Source of the DNA: JAIFWV01 sp964580495
GTDB lineage: Bacteria > Patescibacteriota > Doudnabacteria > UBA920 > O2-02-FULL-48-8
Length of the DNA: 5,242 nt
Direction: 5' to 3'
NCBI GenBank assembly: GCA_964580495.1
Contig: CAZOKE010000034.1
Location: forward strand, 1 to 5,242
Part shown: piece after piece, positions 4,964 through 5,242 of the stretch
Layout of the letters: each line of letters begins with the position of its first letter
Numbering within the stretch: the first letter of the stretch is position 1
Position numbers and translations under genes: made by a program
Notes under the pieces: model-generated
The model's input: the letters and a program-made list of their open reading frames with translations, nothing else
What the model was told of the DNA's origin: nothing
Database searches by the model: none

Positions 4964-5242
4964 ATTTGTTTTCGTTATAGACCAAGGATGATATATCTTT
5001 GATGGTGCTTTCTAAGTCTTCTACCTTCTGTCCGCGAGTCATGACGCAAAGCAAATAAGTTTGTGGCGCATAAATAATACCGCAATCATGCAGTTCGACT
5101 GCGATATTATGCCCTTGTTGATCCGTAACGATGTGCTCGCCATATTTATGTGCCACAACAGTACCTTGCGGTAGACCGGCGACTATACCATTTTTATAAT
5201 CAGCTTTTGCGAGTAAGCCCAGTGCCCTTTCTGAATATTGCC
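4962..5242 (-). CDS. Class A beta-lactamase-like serine hydrolase, C-terminal part (runs off right edge)
   Basis: The minus-strand frame is open from the right edge to a TAA at 4962-4964, showing the last 92 residues. A GTG at 5156 is not the start, since the homologous-looking sequence continues upstream of it. Visible are GIVAGLPQGTVVAHKYGE (residues 18-35), which matches the strand carrying the third active-site motif of class A beta-lactamase/penicillin-binding folds. Here KTG is replaced by K32-Y33-G34. It is followed by ELHDCGIIY (49-57), YLLCVMTRG (62-70) and a final helix (EDLESTIKDISSLVY). The SxxK and SDN motifs would lie beyond the window. Such proteins are normally exported and act on peptidoglycan-type or beta-lactam substrates, but the Tyr in the KTG motif means true beta-lactamase activity should not be assumed. 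It converges on the response regulator and shares its terminator. Confidence 0.85.
   Translation of the reverse strand, partial: QYSERALGLLAKADYKNGIVAGLPQGTVVAHKYGEHIVTDQQGHNIAVELHDCGIIYAPQTYLLCVMTRGQKVEDLESTIKDISSLVYNENK

Noticed and set aside
4962..5156. 64-residue ORF starting at GTG 5156 as a complete small protein
   Set aside because: The frame stays open to the right edge, and the upstream residues (AGLPQGTVVAHKYG context) belong to the same beta-lactamase-like fold, so the GTG is an internal Val.
1..5242. CRISPR array, tRNA or rRNA genes, insertion sequence ends, alternative genetic code
   Set aside because: No regularly spaced repeats, RNA gene signatures or transposase sequence were seen, and TGA, TAA and TAG all act as stops.

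Overview
The window looks like a piece of a bacterial chromosome, most likely from the Candidate Phyla Radiation (Patescibacteria) or a similar small-genome lineage. This is an inference from protein style: a single-domain response regulator with an ILSNLW...QDIER-type C-terminal half, a many-helix membrane histidine kinase, a class A beta-lactamase-fold serine hydrolase with an ELHDCGIIY...YLLCVMT C-terminus, and a secreted beta-helix-type surface protein. Genes are tightly packed. TAA, TAG and TGA are all used as stops, so the standard bacterial code fits.

Layout from left to right. Bases 1-312 (minus) hold the N-terminal part of an exported beta-helix-like protein that runs off the left edge. 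It has no stop in the window but is clearly coding. Bases 426-695 (plus) encode a small UBP-type zinc-finger protein. Bases 696-862 hold a weak AT-rich hairpin, a strong minus-strand terminator and a 14-base perfect palindrome. Bases 863-4362 (minus) form one transcription unit, read right to left: PlsC-like acyltransferase, SAM-dependent methyltransferase, multi-TM sensor histidine kinase, and a 67-residue membrane protein. The first three genes are packed stop-to-start. A divergent plus-strand gene at 4477-4863 encodes a CheY-like single-domain response regulator. Bases 4877-4963 are a composite two-hairpin element that serves as a bidirectional terminator between the regulator and a convergent gene. 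Bases 4962-5242 (minus) are the C-terminal part of a beta-lactamase-like serine hydrolase that runs off the right edge.

The central unit has visible boundaries: a near-consensus extended -10 promoter at 4394-4422 and a rho-independent terminator at 807-838. The response regulator has its own near-consensus promoter at 4408-4436, and the -35 boxes of the two divergent promoters lie inside each other's spacers. Kinase and regulator are therefore probably a cognate pair with linked expression. A lipid acyltransferase and a methyltransferase translationally coupled to a membrane kinase suggest either a lipid-modification module controlled by the kinase, or a signal-synthesis-plus-sensor module like PhcB/PhcS (methyl ester signal) or CqsA/CqsS and LqsA/LqsS. 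That functional reading is inference; the gene families and transcription-unit architecture are directly supported.
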